This document shows positions 8,850 through 17,193 of a stretch of DNA of 64,000 nucleotides, piece after piece. The notes under the pieces are model-generated. The model was not told where the DNA came from. It worked only from the letters and a program-made list of their open reading frames with translations, and searched no databases. The first letter of the stretch is position 1. The number at the start of each line of letters is the position of its first letter. This DNA comes from Multivorans sp965262355 (GTDB taxonomy: Bacteria; Acidobacteriota; Thermoanaerobaculia; Multivoradales; Multivoraceae): contig OZ253534.1 in the NCBI GenBank assembly GCA_965262355.1, forward strand, positions 3,410,001 through 3,474,000, in the 5' to 3' direction. The position numbers and the translations under genes were made by a program.

Positions 8850-9702
8850 CCGCAGCCACCCGACCGTCGAGCTGCTGCGCAAGCTCGCGTCCGTGCCGCA
8901 GGCGCTCGCCGGGCTCGTCGTGCTGGCCCTGATTGCCGCCGCGGCGGTGCTGTCGCCCTGGATCGTCCCCGTCGACGCCGAGGAGATGGACTTCGACAAC
9001 CTGCTCTCCGGCCCCAGCGCCGCCCACTGGCTCGGCTCCGACCAGATGGGCCGCGACACGCTGGCCCGGCTGATCGTCGGCGCGAGGATCGCGCTCTTCG
9101 TCAGCCTCGGCGCGGTCGGCCTGGGAGTGCTGCTGGGCGTGCCCCTCGGCCTGCTCTCCGTCTACTTCCGCGGCCGGGTCGACGACGTGCTCATGCGGCT
9201 CATGGACGCGCTGGTTGTGTTTCCCAGCCTGCTGATCGCGGTTGGCCTCGCCGCCGCGCTCGGCGGCTCCCTGCGTACCGTGATCATCGCCATCGGCATC
9301 GCCAACGTGCCGTGGATGGCGAGGATCATCCGCAGCCAGGGTCTTTCGATCCGCGAGCGGGACTTCGTGAAGGCCGCCGAAGCCCTCGGCCTCAGCCACA
9401 GGCGAATCATCATGAGCCACATCCTGCCCAACTGCCTCGCTCCGGTGATCGTCCAGAGCACCCTCAGCATGGGTTACGCCGTGCTCACCGAAGCGGCACT
9501 CGGTTTCGTCGGCGTCGGTATCCAGCCGCCCACGCCAACTTGGGGCAACATGCTCCAACAGGCCTTCCCGATGCTCGAGCAGCAGCCGCTGCTGTCGGTC
9601 GTCCCGGGCGTGGCGATCTTCCTGCTGGTGCTGTCGTTCAACTGTGTGGGCGATGCGCTGCGGGATCTGCTGGATCCCCGGCTGCGGGGGGTGATTCATT
9701 GA
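8842..9702 (+). CDS. ABC transporter permease, DppC/OppC-like
   Basis: A 286-residue second permease of the peptide importer with a GTG start overlapping the end of the first permease. It has the expected HWLGSDQMGRDTLARLIVGAR opening, a VKAAEALGLSHRRIIMSHILPN EAA loop that docks the ATPase, and the C-terminal GDALRDLLDPRLRG. No DppD/DppF ATPase gene follows: the next 166 bases are non-coding and then an unrelated gene begins. The ATPases must be encoded elsewhere or shared between transporters. Confidence 0.92.
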   Translation: MSSRSHPTVELLRKLASVPQALAGLVVLALIAAAAVLSPWIVPVDAEEMDFDNLLSGPSAAHWLGSDQMGRDTLARLIVGARIALFVSLGAVGLGVLLGVPLGLLSVYFRGRVDDVLMRLMDALVVFPSLLIAVGLAAALGGSLRTVIIAIGIANVPWMARIIRSQGLSIRERDFVKAAEALGLSHRRIIMSHILPNCLAPVIVQSTLSMGYAVLTEAALGFVGVGIQPPTPTWGNMLQQAFPMLEQQPLLSVVPGVAIFLLVLSFNCVGDALRDLLDPRLRGVIH

Positions 9703-9868
9703 GGGGGTGGGGAGTGCGGCCGCCAACGGCATAGGCCTGCTGGGCGGTGTTCTCGGGTGGGGAGGTACGTAAACGGATCCGGCTGCGTGGCCGCATGCGG
9801 TCGTGAAGAGCGAACATCGCTACCTAGTCACTCAGCGCGGGCTTGACCCCGCCGCTATTGGAGGAACC

Positions 9869-10669
9869 ATGCCTGAAAGAAAGAACGAACGGCCCGAAGA
9901 GACTTTGGCCGATGCTGAAGCGCTTGAGGAGATGTTGCGGATCGCGGAGAAGAGCAGTCCGTACTCCCCCTACTTAGACAACATCCATGGCCACCAAGAA
10001 CTCGCGGAGGTAGAAAAGGTCCAAGACTGGGCCAAGGAGATGGAGAAGTGCGGGCACTCGATCTCCCGGATCAGGCTGAATCTCGATGAGAGCGAGAAGA
10101 AAGACGATCCGCCGGATGTCCTGGCCGATATGGACCGAAAGCTGGTCGGCATCGAGGTGACAGACCTGGTGGTGTACCCGAAGAGGCACCAGATCTGCTT
10201 CGCCTCCGCCGATGGCCAAGTGACGACCCTGAAGTGGGAACGGCGTCGAAACGGCACATTTGACTTTCGCTGGCGGGGTGTGGAACTCGACCCAGACGAG
10301 AAGCTCAAGTGGGAGCGAAACGTCAGATCTGACCCGGCCAAGTACGAGTGGGAGTGGGTCGAGTGGAATCTTGATCAGTTCCAGACTCGGCTGACCGAGA
10401 CCGTCAAGAGGAAGGACGAGAAGGTAGGAGCCAAGAAGGCGAAGAGGATGCGGGAGCATGGAGAGCATGCGCTGGACTCTCGCCTGCACAGCAGCTTTCT
10501 GCTGATCTTCACGCCCGAGCTCTACCTGCAGGCCCACTTGGCCGAGTACCTGGAGGAGACGGAAGTGCGCCGCCCGGAGAACTTTGATCGCGTCTTCTTG
10601 ATGGGACACTATGTGCCGCGTGAGCGCCCGCGAAGGCATCCTGTTTTCGAGGTTCGCCTGATTCGGTGA
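9869..10669 (+). CDS. Uncharacterised protein with possible PD-(D/E)XK-like core
   Basis: A 266-residue soluble, charged protein that I do not recognise. The ATG is chosen because GGAGGAACC lies just before it; an in-frame ATG 22 codons upstream has no Shine-Dalgarno. The segment PPDVLADMDRKLVGIEVTDL (a PD, then a short spacing, then GIEVT) has the shape of a restriction-like nuclease core, but the usual final Lys is replaced by Thr, so activity is doubtful. There is a basic stretch KRKDEKVGAKKAKRM about two thirds along. It lies between the peptide transporter and the restriction operon, with codon use less GC-biased than the transporter genes, which fits horizontally acquired defence DNA. 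Confidence 0.6.
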   Translation: MPERKNERPEETLADAEALEEMLRIAEKSSPYSPYLDNIHGHQELAEVEKVQDWAKEMEKCGHSISRIRLNLDESEKKDDPPDVLADMDRKLVGIEVTDLVVYPKRHQICFASADGQVTTLKWERRRNGTFDFRWRGVELDPDEKLKWERNVRSDPAKYEWEWVEWNLDQFQTRLTETVKRKDEKVGAKKAKRMREHGEHALDSRLHSSFLLIFTPELYLQAHLAEYLEETEVRRPENFDRVFLMGHYVPRERPRRHPVFEVRLIR

Positions 10670-10709
10670 GTTGAACTGGACCGAAGACGTGGCTTGGCTC
10701 TACGCGCCG

Positions 10710-11510
10710 TCAGGAACCGGCGCTGGCAGCGCGGTAACTCGTTCGATCTCTCATTCTGGCCCGAAGCGGTACCGTGAGATCTTGTTTGGGGAACAACCTC
10801 GCAACTGCACGTAGCTCGACCACGAGTTCGTACTTCCGCCAGTTGCGTTTGTGCCCCAGCTTGTCGAGAAACGCGTTGGCCAGTTTCTCGTCGGTGAAGT
10901 CGGACGTGCCGTTGGGGTCGATCAGCCCGTCGACGAACTGGACGGCTTCGACAAGCCGGGCGGTTCGATAGAAGAACCCGCGGCCTGCGTTGGAGCCGGC
11001 ATCGTGGCGGACGAGTTCGGCTTTCTCGTAGCCGGCGATGGTGTTCAGCACGTTGTGCACCGCTGCCAAGACCTGATCTACCTTCTGCAGGCTTGTTTCT
11101 TCCAAGGGCCTCGCTTCTCGGTTCATCGCGTGCGACAAGTCCTTGTGGGCGATTTGCCGGTTTCTCCAGTCGCGGGCAAAGGCGGCAGCTTGGACAGCAG
11201 TTTGCACCTGCTGTTCCAGTTCGCGTCTCTTCTCCGCGTCGTTTCCGAAGAACGCGGGAATCTGCTGGAAAGTGACGTTCTGGTGCTTGCCGGTACGTAC
11301 CGGGTCAGTGAGCCGTGCGACCCGCAGCAACAGGTTCTCCCAGAACACCCTCCGAACCAGAACGAGCAGCGGACCGGCAATGCCGTTCAACATCGAGAGG
11401 CACTCGCCATCCGAGAACAGCCCTCGGAACTCGTCCAGTAGCAATTCGGCGAACGCCCATTCGTCCGACAACAGGTGGAGGACGCGTTCGCGCTCGGTAG
11501 GAGAGGTCAC
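10710..11510 (-). CDS. HEPN-domain protein, AbiU2-like
   Basis: A 266-residue alpha-helical protein with the HEPN ribonuclease-type motif RNRQIAH (R116...H122) inside WRNRQIAHKD, the hallmark of AbiU2-like HEPN proteins. It follows the putative restriction endonuclease by 15 bases on the same strand and is the last gene of the methyltransferase-endonuclease operon. HEPN proteins of this type act as RNases in abortive infection or toxin systems. Whether this one is functionally tied to the restriction system or just co-located is unknown. No separate antitoxin is adjacent. Confidence 0.7.
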   Translation of the reverse strand: MTSPTERERVLHLLSDEWAFAELLLDEFRGLFSDGECLSMLNGIAGPLLVLVRRVFWENLLLRVARLTDPVRTGKHQNVTFQQIPAFFGNDAEKRRELEQQVQTAVQAAAFARDWRNRQIAHKDLSHAMNREARPLEETSLQKVDQVLAAVHNVLNTIAGYEKAELVRHDAGSNAGRGFFYRTARLVEAVQFVDGLIDPNGTSDFTDEKLANAFLDKLGHKRNWRKYELVVELRAVARLFPKQDLTVPLRARMRDRTSYRAASAGS

Positions 11511-11525
11511 GAGGACGGCGGTCGG

Positions 11526-12101
11526 TCAGTTCTCAGAAGCGCTGGTTGGTCCGGTCGATGCGTCGCCCGACGTCTTTCCACCGCCCCACTCATACTCCGC
11601 CTCGCCGTCGACTACTCGCAACAGCAGGGTGGCGTGCTCACGGACCCACCCAGCGCTCACTTGCTTGCGGAAGCGCTGCTGGCCTGGCTCTGAGTACGGC
11701 CTTTCGGCTTCCCACGCGGCGAAGTGGCCGTCCATTCGCTGGCCGTCGCAGTACCAGACCTCCACGCTGCCCAGGTCGTCGCCATACCAGAGGAACGCGT
11801 GGCCGGAACGTCGGTCCGCATTCAGTTTCTTCTGCCACGACTTGCGGTCGTATTGATACTCGAAGGAGTTGCCGGCGACTGCCGACTTGACCTCTGTGTC
11901 GCCGAGGTCCGGACCCTTTCGGCTGGCCACGCCCTGTTGCCTCAGCAGGATGGACGTGAATACCTCCCAATCTTCCGACATGACCATTCGCGGCTTCAGA
12001 CCTCGGTCCCTGAACAGGCGAAGACGCCCCCGATAGGGGCCGTACATGTAGGCGTGGAAGTAGATCAGCGCCGCGCGAACGTCGAGCGTGTCAGGCAGCA
12101 T
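11526..12101 (-). CDS. Putative type II restriction endonuclease, PD-(D/E)XK
   Basis: A 191-residue protein encoded 12 bases after the end of the C5 methyltransferase, on the same strand. The motif GPDLGDTEVKSA (Asp65 or Asp68, then Glu70-Val-Lys72) is a good PD-(D/E)XK catalytic signature. The following FEYQYDRKSWQKKL and AFLWYGDD strands fit a small type II nuclease. The function is inferred from this motif and from its place in the operon; recognition sequence unknown. The methyltransferase partner is interrupted by a frameshift, which would make an active nuclease hazardous, so that frameshift may be a sequencing error. Confidence 0.72.
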   Translation of the reverse strand: MLPDTLDVRAALIYFHAYMYGPYRGRLRLFRDRGLKPRMVMSEDWEVFTSILLRQQGVASRKGPDLGDTEVKSAVAGNSFEYQYDRKSWQKKLNADRRSGHAFLWYGDDLGSVEVWYCDGQRMDGHFAAWEAERPYSEPGQQRFRKQVSAGWVREHATLLLRVVDGEAEYEWGGGKTSGDASTGPTSASEN

Positions 12102-12113
12102 GAAGCGGACGGG

Positions 12114-13489
12114 TTACTCGAACAATGGACGTTGCGGTTCGTCGCGGCCGGTTGTTGAGGGCGCGAAAGGGAAATGAAGCATCGCCGGTTCGCGGGCGGA
12201 CTCCGGCGCGCTCGGTACCGCGCAGCGTTCAGGGTGGAAGGCATGCTGCACCAGCCACCGGACAGCCTGTACGCACACAGCGTCGCCGAACCCCAGCCTT
12301 GCCTGGCGATCGTTGACTTCGATGGGAAAGGAGTCTGCCCCCTGCAGGCGTGCGTACTCTCGACCGGTGAGCGGCCGGATCCGAGGCGCTCCGCTACGGC
12401 AATCGACGAGAAACTGGACGCTGCTGCCGCCCTTGGGGTTCTGAGGCAACCCGCAAGGCGGTCAGGCCTGAGTTCACCCACCGTGCGGCCGTTCCGGCGG
12501 CGACGGTACATCGTCGCAACCCCGTCACGCTCCCCGGCCTGCAGTTCATGCACCCGGCGGCGATTCTGCGGCGCCATCTCGGCGACCAGGGCGGCAGTAC
12601 GGTCCTCGGGCCACCAGCGGGCATCATCCGGCGGAAGATCCTCAAGCACGGAAATGAGAGTGTCGGGCGCGTTCGCCGGCGGTGCCGGCAAAGGCAGGTC
12701 GACGAAGGGCAACTCGGGATGAACTGCCTCGAACCGGCGCACGGCGGCAGGACGCACACGCGAAGGCCGAGAATCCGACCGGTGCCACGGACCTCTTGAA
12801 TCGCGTTGCTGAGCCGCCACGAACAGCCGCGGGCGGCTCTGGGGCCGGAACCAACGCGCGTCGACAACCAACACGTCGATGACGTAGTCGACGGCGGCCA
12901 GACGACGGCAGACATTGGCGAGATCCGCTCCGCCCCTCGACGTGAGAAAGCCCGTCACGTTTTCCAGCAGGACCGCGGACGGCGGCGTGCGCTGGATGCA
13001 CAGGGCGGTCACGATGTCCAGAAACGGCCAGATCGTCCCCGAGTGCTGGCCGGCCAGACCTGCGCGGTTTCCGGCAAGCGAGAGATCGATGCACGGGAAG
13101 GACGCCGTCACGAGGTCCAGGCCGCGCGGCAGGTCGCCGATGCCGAGGTCGTGGATGTCGCCCAAGCGAAAGTGCTCGCCGCTGAATCGACGCCGGTACA
13201 TCTCCTCCTTGCGCGGCGCGATGTCGTTGGCGAAGACGCACTGCCAGCCAAGCGGCTCTATCGCTTCGCGGACCAGACCGATTCCGGCAAAGAACTCCGC
13301 GAAGCGGCCCGCGGCCGGCGCGTCGCTCAGCCGATCCTGTTCACCACCGGGCCGGGAGGCGGAGTCCAGAACCGCGAGCGCAGGGGTGTCGGCAGTCTTC
13401 TCAGACCTTTCTCGCGAGGTCTCGAACAAGCCGTACATGCTCCTGGCGGCGGGCCGGATCCTCGGGAGATCCGACCGGGTGGGTGGCAC
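12114..13489 (-). pseudogene. DNA (cytosine-5-)-methyltransferase, frameshifted near the C-terminus
   Basis: A C5-methyltransferase with motif I FAEFFAGIG (63-71), the catalytic motif IV FPCIDLSLAG (Cys133), motif VI ENV (176-178) and motif VIII QSRPRLF (217-223). After CLRTP the frame is lost at a run of four G (plus strand 12435-12438). The neighbouring frame then supplies the expected KGGSSVQF, PLTGREYARLQG and FGDAVCVQAVRWL of motifs IX-X down to 12114. One extra G restores a 458-residue enzyme. Without it, the first frame reads nonsense through the start of the endonuclease gene. The start may be 13489 or the Met at 13438. It heads the operon with the endonuclease and HEPN gene. Confidence 0.85.
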
Positions 13490-13658
13490 CCGTGACTATA
13501 CAGGAGCAGAGACGGCTCTCGGAGCGACGGGCGGCGGTCGCAGCGGCCGTGGCGGGGCCGGTCGTAGGTCGGACGGCGCCCGGATCGGCCGGTGGCGATG
13601 CGGTAGCCTCAGTGCTTCCCACAGAACATCTGCGGCTCGGCCTGAGGCCGAGGAGAGT

Positions 13659-14108
13659 GTGCCGGACACCTTCGACAGCGCGACTCGTTCGCGCATCATG
13701 GCGAGAGTCCAGAGCCGGAACACCGGGCCGGAGTTGATTCTGCGTCGCGCGCTCCACGCCCGCGGCCTACGGTACAAGCTCCACGATCCCGCGCTTCCTG
13801 GCCGGCCAGACCTCGTCTTCCCCCGCTACGGAGCGGTCTGCTTCGTGCATGGCTGCTTCTGGCATCGCCACGAAGGCTGTCCGCGCGCCACGACGCCGGC
13901 GACCAACCGGGACTACTGGGAGCGGAAGTTCGCGGCGAATGTCCGCCGCGACCGGGATCACCGGGCGGTGCTGCTTGAGGCCGGCTGGCGCGTTGGGGTT
14001 GTCTGGGAATGCGCGTTGCGGCCCAAGGAGCGGTTGGAGGAGGTCGCGGCGAGGGTTGAGCGTTGGCTGAAGGGCCAAGGCGAGGAGTTCACCGCGGGTC
14101 GCCAATAG
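13659..14108 (+). CDS. vsr: Very short patch repair endonuclease Vsr
   Basis: A 149-residue Vsr mismatch endonuclease that nicks next to T:G mismatches formed when 5-methylcytosine deaminates. It has Asp51 in GRPDLVF and the signature CFVHGCFWHRHEGC carrying His64, the zinc ligands Cys66, His71 and Cys74, and catalytic His69, matching the known E. coli numbering closely. The start is GTG with GAGGAGA just upstream, which gives the usual family length; the frame is open further 5' but without family resemblance. It is transcribed divergently from the C5-methyltransferase, as expected for a Vsr guarding its methylation site. Confidence 0.93.
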   Translation: MPDTFDSATRSRIMARVQSRNTGPELILRRALHARGLRYKLHDPALPGRPDLVFPRYGAVCFVHGCFWHRHEGCPRATTPATNRDYWERKFAANVRRDRDHRAVLLEAGWRVGVVWECALRPKERLEEVAARVERWLKGQGEEFTAGRQ

Positions 14109-14147
14109 ATGCACGAGGCGGCGCGGCGGGCATCGCCGGACCGGCAT

Positions 14148-14486
14148 TCAACTCTTCTGCCAACTCACTACCCACATGAAGAACTGAACGTCGATGAAGT
14201 CTCTCGGCTTGACTTCTGCCAGTTCGTCGCGGACGCGCTGGCAGAAGTGACGGATCCGCCGATAGCCGTCCCAGGTCACTTGCGGGCTGTATCCCACGTC
14301 TTGCCGCCAAGCGTCGGCCGAGGCCTTGACACTGTTGGGCTGAACCAGAACCTCTCGGTCGGGGAACAGAATCCACGGAAAGTACGTCGAGAGCGGCCAT
14401 TTTGCTGCGCCCAAGTTGTCCAACCACGAAACGAACTGTTCGAAACCAGCATCTTCACTCCGCGATCCGTAGAGGAGCGTTCGCAA
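14148..14486 (-). CDS. Unknown short protein or C-terminal remnant
   Basis: An open frame of 112 residues with protein-like composition (aromatic-rich, e.g. WPLSTYFPWILFPDREV and KPRDFIDVQFFMWVV). I do not recognise the family. Only a TTG start is available; the frame continues upstream for about 26 codons before a stop without ATG or GTG. That fits the C-terminal remnant of a longer gene as well as a small gene. It converges on the vsr gene. Confidence 0.4.
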   Translation of the reverse strand: MRTLLYGSRSEDAGFEQFVSWLDNLGAAKWPLSTYFPWILFPDREVLVQPNSVKASADAWRQDVGYSPQVTWDGYRRIRHFCQRVRDELAEVKPRDFIDVQFFMWVVSWQKS

Positions 14487-14567
14487 TCTTGTGGCGAACG
14501 ATTGCCCTGGACGACATCGTTCCGGGCTGAAGCCGCGGCTCGACGTGGAGGAGTAGATGGACGTCGC

Positions 14568-14771
14568 TCAGCGCGGGCCGGCTTCGCGGACCTGGCCGCG
14601 GAGCCGGTCGAAGTAGGCTGCGTCGGCCTTGCCGGTCCGTGGCGACGCCGCGCCCGTGAGAAGCCGGTCGCGCAGGCGCTGGCGGTCAAGATCTTTGCGG
14701 GTCAGTTCGCGGACGGGGGCCGTGGCTTCCATCGCAGCGCCGCACTTGGGGGACGGCGCTCCCGCCTTCAT
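14568..14771 (-). CDS. ParD-like antitoxin fragment
   Basis: A 67-residue frame whose second half (LRDRLLTGAASPRTGKADAA followed by YFDRLRGQVR) resembles the toxin-binding tail of ParD-type antitoxins, but there is no ribbon-helix-helix N-terminus and no ParE toxin next to it. The first ATG overlaps the stop of the upstream gene as ATGA; the Met 13 codons later is also possible. Most likely a decayed addiction module. Confidence 0.4.
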   Translation of the reverse strand: MKAGAPSPKCGAAMEATAPVRELTRKDLDRQRLRDRLLTGAASPRTGKADAAYFDRLRGQVREAGPR

Positions 14772-15229
14772 GGAGCCGCGATCACATGGCCGATCATCGT
14801 CGAGCCCTCGAACACCGCCTTGTCGGCGACGTTCCGCTCGTCGACAAAGAAGAAGTCGAAGGTCTCGTCGCGGTCGACGTCGCCGTGCAGCATCACGATG
14901 AACTGCGTGCCGGGCTTGGGCTCGGGGGCCGTCTGGACCTTGATCGTCACGTTCTCGTGGGTGCCGGCGGGCAGGTACTTGGCGCCGACATAGATCTCGC
15001 CCTGCGCCTCACCGCCCTCGAAGGGGTGCAGCACCAGCCATCCCGGCTCTGCGAGTGTCACCTGCCGGAACGTGAAGGTGCGGGCCTCGCGGGTCATGCC
15101 GTCCACGACGATCGAGTTCTTCTCTCCGTTGCCGATCGTCATCTCCTGGCTCGACGCCGAAGGCGGTACGGCGAAGGCGAGAAGCGCGAGGCAGGCCAAG
15201 CTACGGCCGGCAATGCGGAGGAAGTTCAT
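14768..15229 (-). CDS. Secreted DUF7282-like protein
   Basis: A 153-residue exported protein with a clear signal peptide (about 1-27, cleavage after SASSQ). The beta-rich core has the pattern GWLVLHPFEG, IYVGAKYLPAGTHENVTIKV and ETFDFFFVDE seen in the DUF7282 family of small extracellular domains; I am moderately sure of that family. Role unknown, with no enzymatic residues apparent. The stop overlaps the next frame (ATGA). Confidence 0.7.
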   Translation of the reverse strand: MNFLRIAGRSLACLALLAFAVPPSASSQEMTIGNGEKNSIVVDGMTREARTFTFRQVTLAEPGWLVLHPFEGGEAQGEIYVGAKYLPAGTHENVTIKVQTAPEPKPGTQFIVMLHGDVDRDETFDFFFVDERNVADKAVFEGSTMIGHVIAAP

Positions 15230-15414
15230 GTCGAGTACCCCTCGAAGCGGGAAGGCGGGATGTTGAGAACGCGCGGCAAGCTACCACGCAGCCCGGCCCC
15301 GATCGGCCAGCCTCCAGGTGCCGGCGAAGCTCAGGCGGTCGGGTAGTGTCGCCGGCTTCGGCTTCATGCGAGTGAAGGGCGAGGAACCGCCGCGGTCGTT
15401 GGAGGACAGGGTCT

Positions 15415-15621
15415 ATGCCCGTGAAAGCTCATAAGGCCAGCGACCATCTCAGGTCACCGGAGGACGCGGCTGCCTACCTGAATGCGGCGCTGGAGGAGAT
15501 GGGCGACGATCCCCGCTTGCTCATGCTGGCGCTTCGGAATGTGGCCGAGGCGCAGGGCTTCACGTTGAGCGGCAGCACCGAGAAGCGTTGGTCACGCGCG
15601 GAACGGATTCCGCAGCGATGA
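15415..15621 (+). pseudogene. HigA-like antitoxin, truncated
   Basis: The N-terminal part (LRSPEDAAAYLNAALEEMGD, then LLMLALRNVAEAQG) matches the HigA-like antidotes of RelE/HigB killer proteins. The expected helix-turn-helix after AEAQG is replaced by an unrelated short tail and a stop, so the DNA-binding half is missing. No RelE-type toxin gene is adjacent. An eroded module is the simplest reading. Confidence 0.5.
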
Positions 15622-15623
15622 AC

Positions 15624-15848
15624 TCACGACCGTTCATGCACTTCCTCGCGCGTCCAGGAACGTTCGGAACCGTAGCTCTCCTCAGCCCAGAGCGCGTCCA
15701 ACCTTGCGACGACTGCTTCGGCGTCGTCGGTCCGGGTGAGTTCGTGGAGGTAGTCCCGCACTAACTGGTTCAGGCTGGTTCCCCGGAGGGCGGCGATCCG
15801 CCGGGCCTCGGCGACAACCCGACCGTCGATGGAGAGTGTGACGTTCAT
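15624..15848 (-). CDS. Orphan ribbon-helix-helix antitoxin (VapB-like)
   Basis: A 74-residue protein with the RHH opening MNVTLSIDGRVVAEARRIAA and the helix ALRGTSLNQLVRDYLHEL, then an acidic tail, as in VapB antitoxins of PIN toxins. No toxin gene follows: the region downstream is occupied by the truncated HigA-like gene on the other strand. The start codon lies 6 bases after a TATTCT -10 box, so the mRNA is predicted to be leaderless. The longer frame in the same register is antisense to the next antitoxin and is not supported. Confidence 0.72.
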   Translation of the reverse strand: MNVTLSIDGRVVAEARRIAALRGTSLNQLVRDYLHELTRTDDAEAVVARLDALWAEESYGSERSWTREEVHERS

Positions 15849-15883
15849 GAACACAGAATAGGTGTACACGGGATCCGTGACCA
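15849..15883 (-). promoter_or_regulatory. Leaderless promoter of the VapB-like gene
   Basis: On the minus strand: -35 TGGTCA (15878-15883), 17-base spacer, -10 TATTCT (15855-15860), then 6 bases to ATG. The spacer holds the palindrome GTGTACAC (15862-15869), and a second palindrome GTTCATGAAC (15843-15852) covers the start codon. Both are candidate autoregulatory operators. Confidence 0.5.
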
Positions 15884-15949
15884 TCGGGCAGGCGTCCGGG
15901 GAGCACGCTGCCCGGCTGGCCGGACTCACGCTTTCCGCAGAGCGGAACC

Positions 15950-15969
15950 TGACGTATGGTGACACGTCA
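15950..15969 (+). promoter_or_regulatory. Degenerate operator of the orphan RHH antitoxin
   Basis: TGACGTATGGTGACACGTCA. It is the same 20-bp site as the perfect palindrome at 49832-49851 in front of a paralogous antitoxin, with four central bases changed and the outer half-sites TGACGT/ACGTCA kept. The preceding hexamer is GGAACC instead of TTGACC, so the -35 box appears to be lost. Confidence 0.6.
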
Positions 15970-16005
15970 GGCTTTCGCGGATTGGATGAGACCGGAGGCG
16001 AACCG

Positions 16006-16218
16006 ATGTCGGCGATCAAGATCAGCTCGAAGGTCGAAGAGGTAGCCTGGAACAAGCTTCGCGACTTGGCAAGGGAGGACAATCGGAGCGTTTCGGGACT
16101 GCTCTCCGAGGCGGTCGAGGAGTACCTGGCGCGTCGCCGGGTACGGCCGGACGTGCTCCGGCATCTGGAGGACTCGATGCGCGAGAACGAGGAGTTGGGG
16201 AGGCTCCTGGCGCAGTAG
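16006..16218 (+). CDS. Orphan RHH antitoxin, paralogue of the Doc partner
   Basis: A 70-residue protein nearly identical in plan to the antitoxin at 49887-50099 (both begin MS-IKISSKV and share VSGLLSEAVEEYLARRRVRP then DVLRHLEDS). A GGAGG lies 12 bases before the ATG. Unlike its paralogue, no Doc toxin follows; the next gene is an unrelated secreted protein. The upstream operator is related but degenerate. It could have lost its toxin and now act as an anti-addiction copy, or it may simply be decaying. The frame is open 48 codons upstream, but that part contains the operator and is not coding. Confidence 0.8.
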   Translation: MSAIKISSKVEEVAWNKLRDLAREDNRSVSGLLSEAVEEYLARRRVRPDVLRHLEDSMRENEELGRLLAQ

Positions 16219-16242
16219 CGTCTTCCTCGGCCGAGTTGCACA

Positions 16243-17153
16243 ATGCCTAGCCGTTCCATGGCAGCGTCTCTCCTTCGCCGCCGACCCCATTCCCTTGGAA
16301 CCGCCGTTCTCGCGATCGTGCTACTGAGTGCGTTCTCGATGCTTGCGGCGTCTCCGGCTGATGCTTGCTCCTGCTTGGGGCTGGATCATTGGGGTTTTCT
16401 GGCGCCGGAGAACGGACGCTTGCCAGCAAACGCGGTTGGCGTCGCGTGGCACAGACCCGTCCGGTCGAAGTCCATCTCATTGGTCTTGGCGCAGGTCTCG
16501 GTGGAGATGCAACAGGACGGTGCCTTCCACCAAGTGCCAGCGACGGCTGAGGCAGTTCCTGGCTTCCCCGGCATATTCGCCATCGGGCCGCGGGACGGGT
16601 TCAGAGTTGGCACGACCTACAGGTTCGCGGATCACGGCGAGCGCATACGCAAGGCGCCTCGGCAGGTGCTCGTGACGATCGACGGCGCCAGACTGGAAGC
16701 CACGACACCGTTGTCTCTAAGAATCTGGCCGCTTTACTCCGAGACGATCAGGGTGATGGCCACGGGAGGCCCCTCAGCACCGCGCAATGGGTCGCTCAGG
16801 CTCTGACCGAAGTCACGCTGCCGGAGGTTGCCAGCGAATGGGGGGACCAACTCCTGTACCGCACGCTGGTCGACGGTGAAGTCTGGCGCGGCAAGGTTTC
16901 CGCGTGCGCCCACTATCCTCCTGGACGAACCTGGAAGGAGGTCGGCGAAGACCTCGTCTACAGCGCCTGCCCCGAACCGTCCGGTCGTAGCGAGACTGAA
17001 ACAGGGGTCACTTATGGCGAGGACGGGGGCCACCGGGGGCTCAGTGCAGCCCAACACGCCGTCAAGGTGCAAGCCTTCCTACCGGGAACCGACATCGTGC
17101 TCGAGACGGAGACGCTCACGGTGGACCTGAGTTGCCCAGGTCATCTGGAATGA
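16243..17153 (+). pseudogene. Secreted protein of unknown function, frameshifted
   Basis: The first frame gives a signal peptide ending near SPADACSC, then a beta-rich protein (VGVAWHRPV, FRVGTTYRFAD, APRQVLVTIDG) up to YSETIRVMATGGP. A stop follows at 16806. The next frame continues as LSTAQWVAQALTEVTLPE, then LLYRTLVDGEVWRGKVSACA, and ends at 17153. One extra C in the run CCCC at 16770-16773 would join them as GGPLSTAQW and give about 303 residues. The family is not recognised. Two ATGs are possible (16243, 16258). The frameshift may be a sequencing error. Confidence 0.65.
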
Positions 17154-17193
17154 AGCGAGCGTCCTTGACAGGGCGACACCGACCGCTCTGCTA

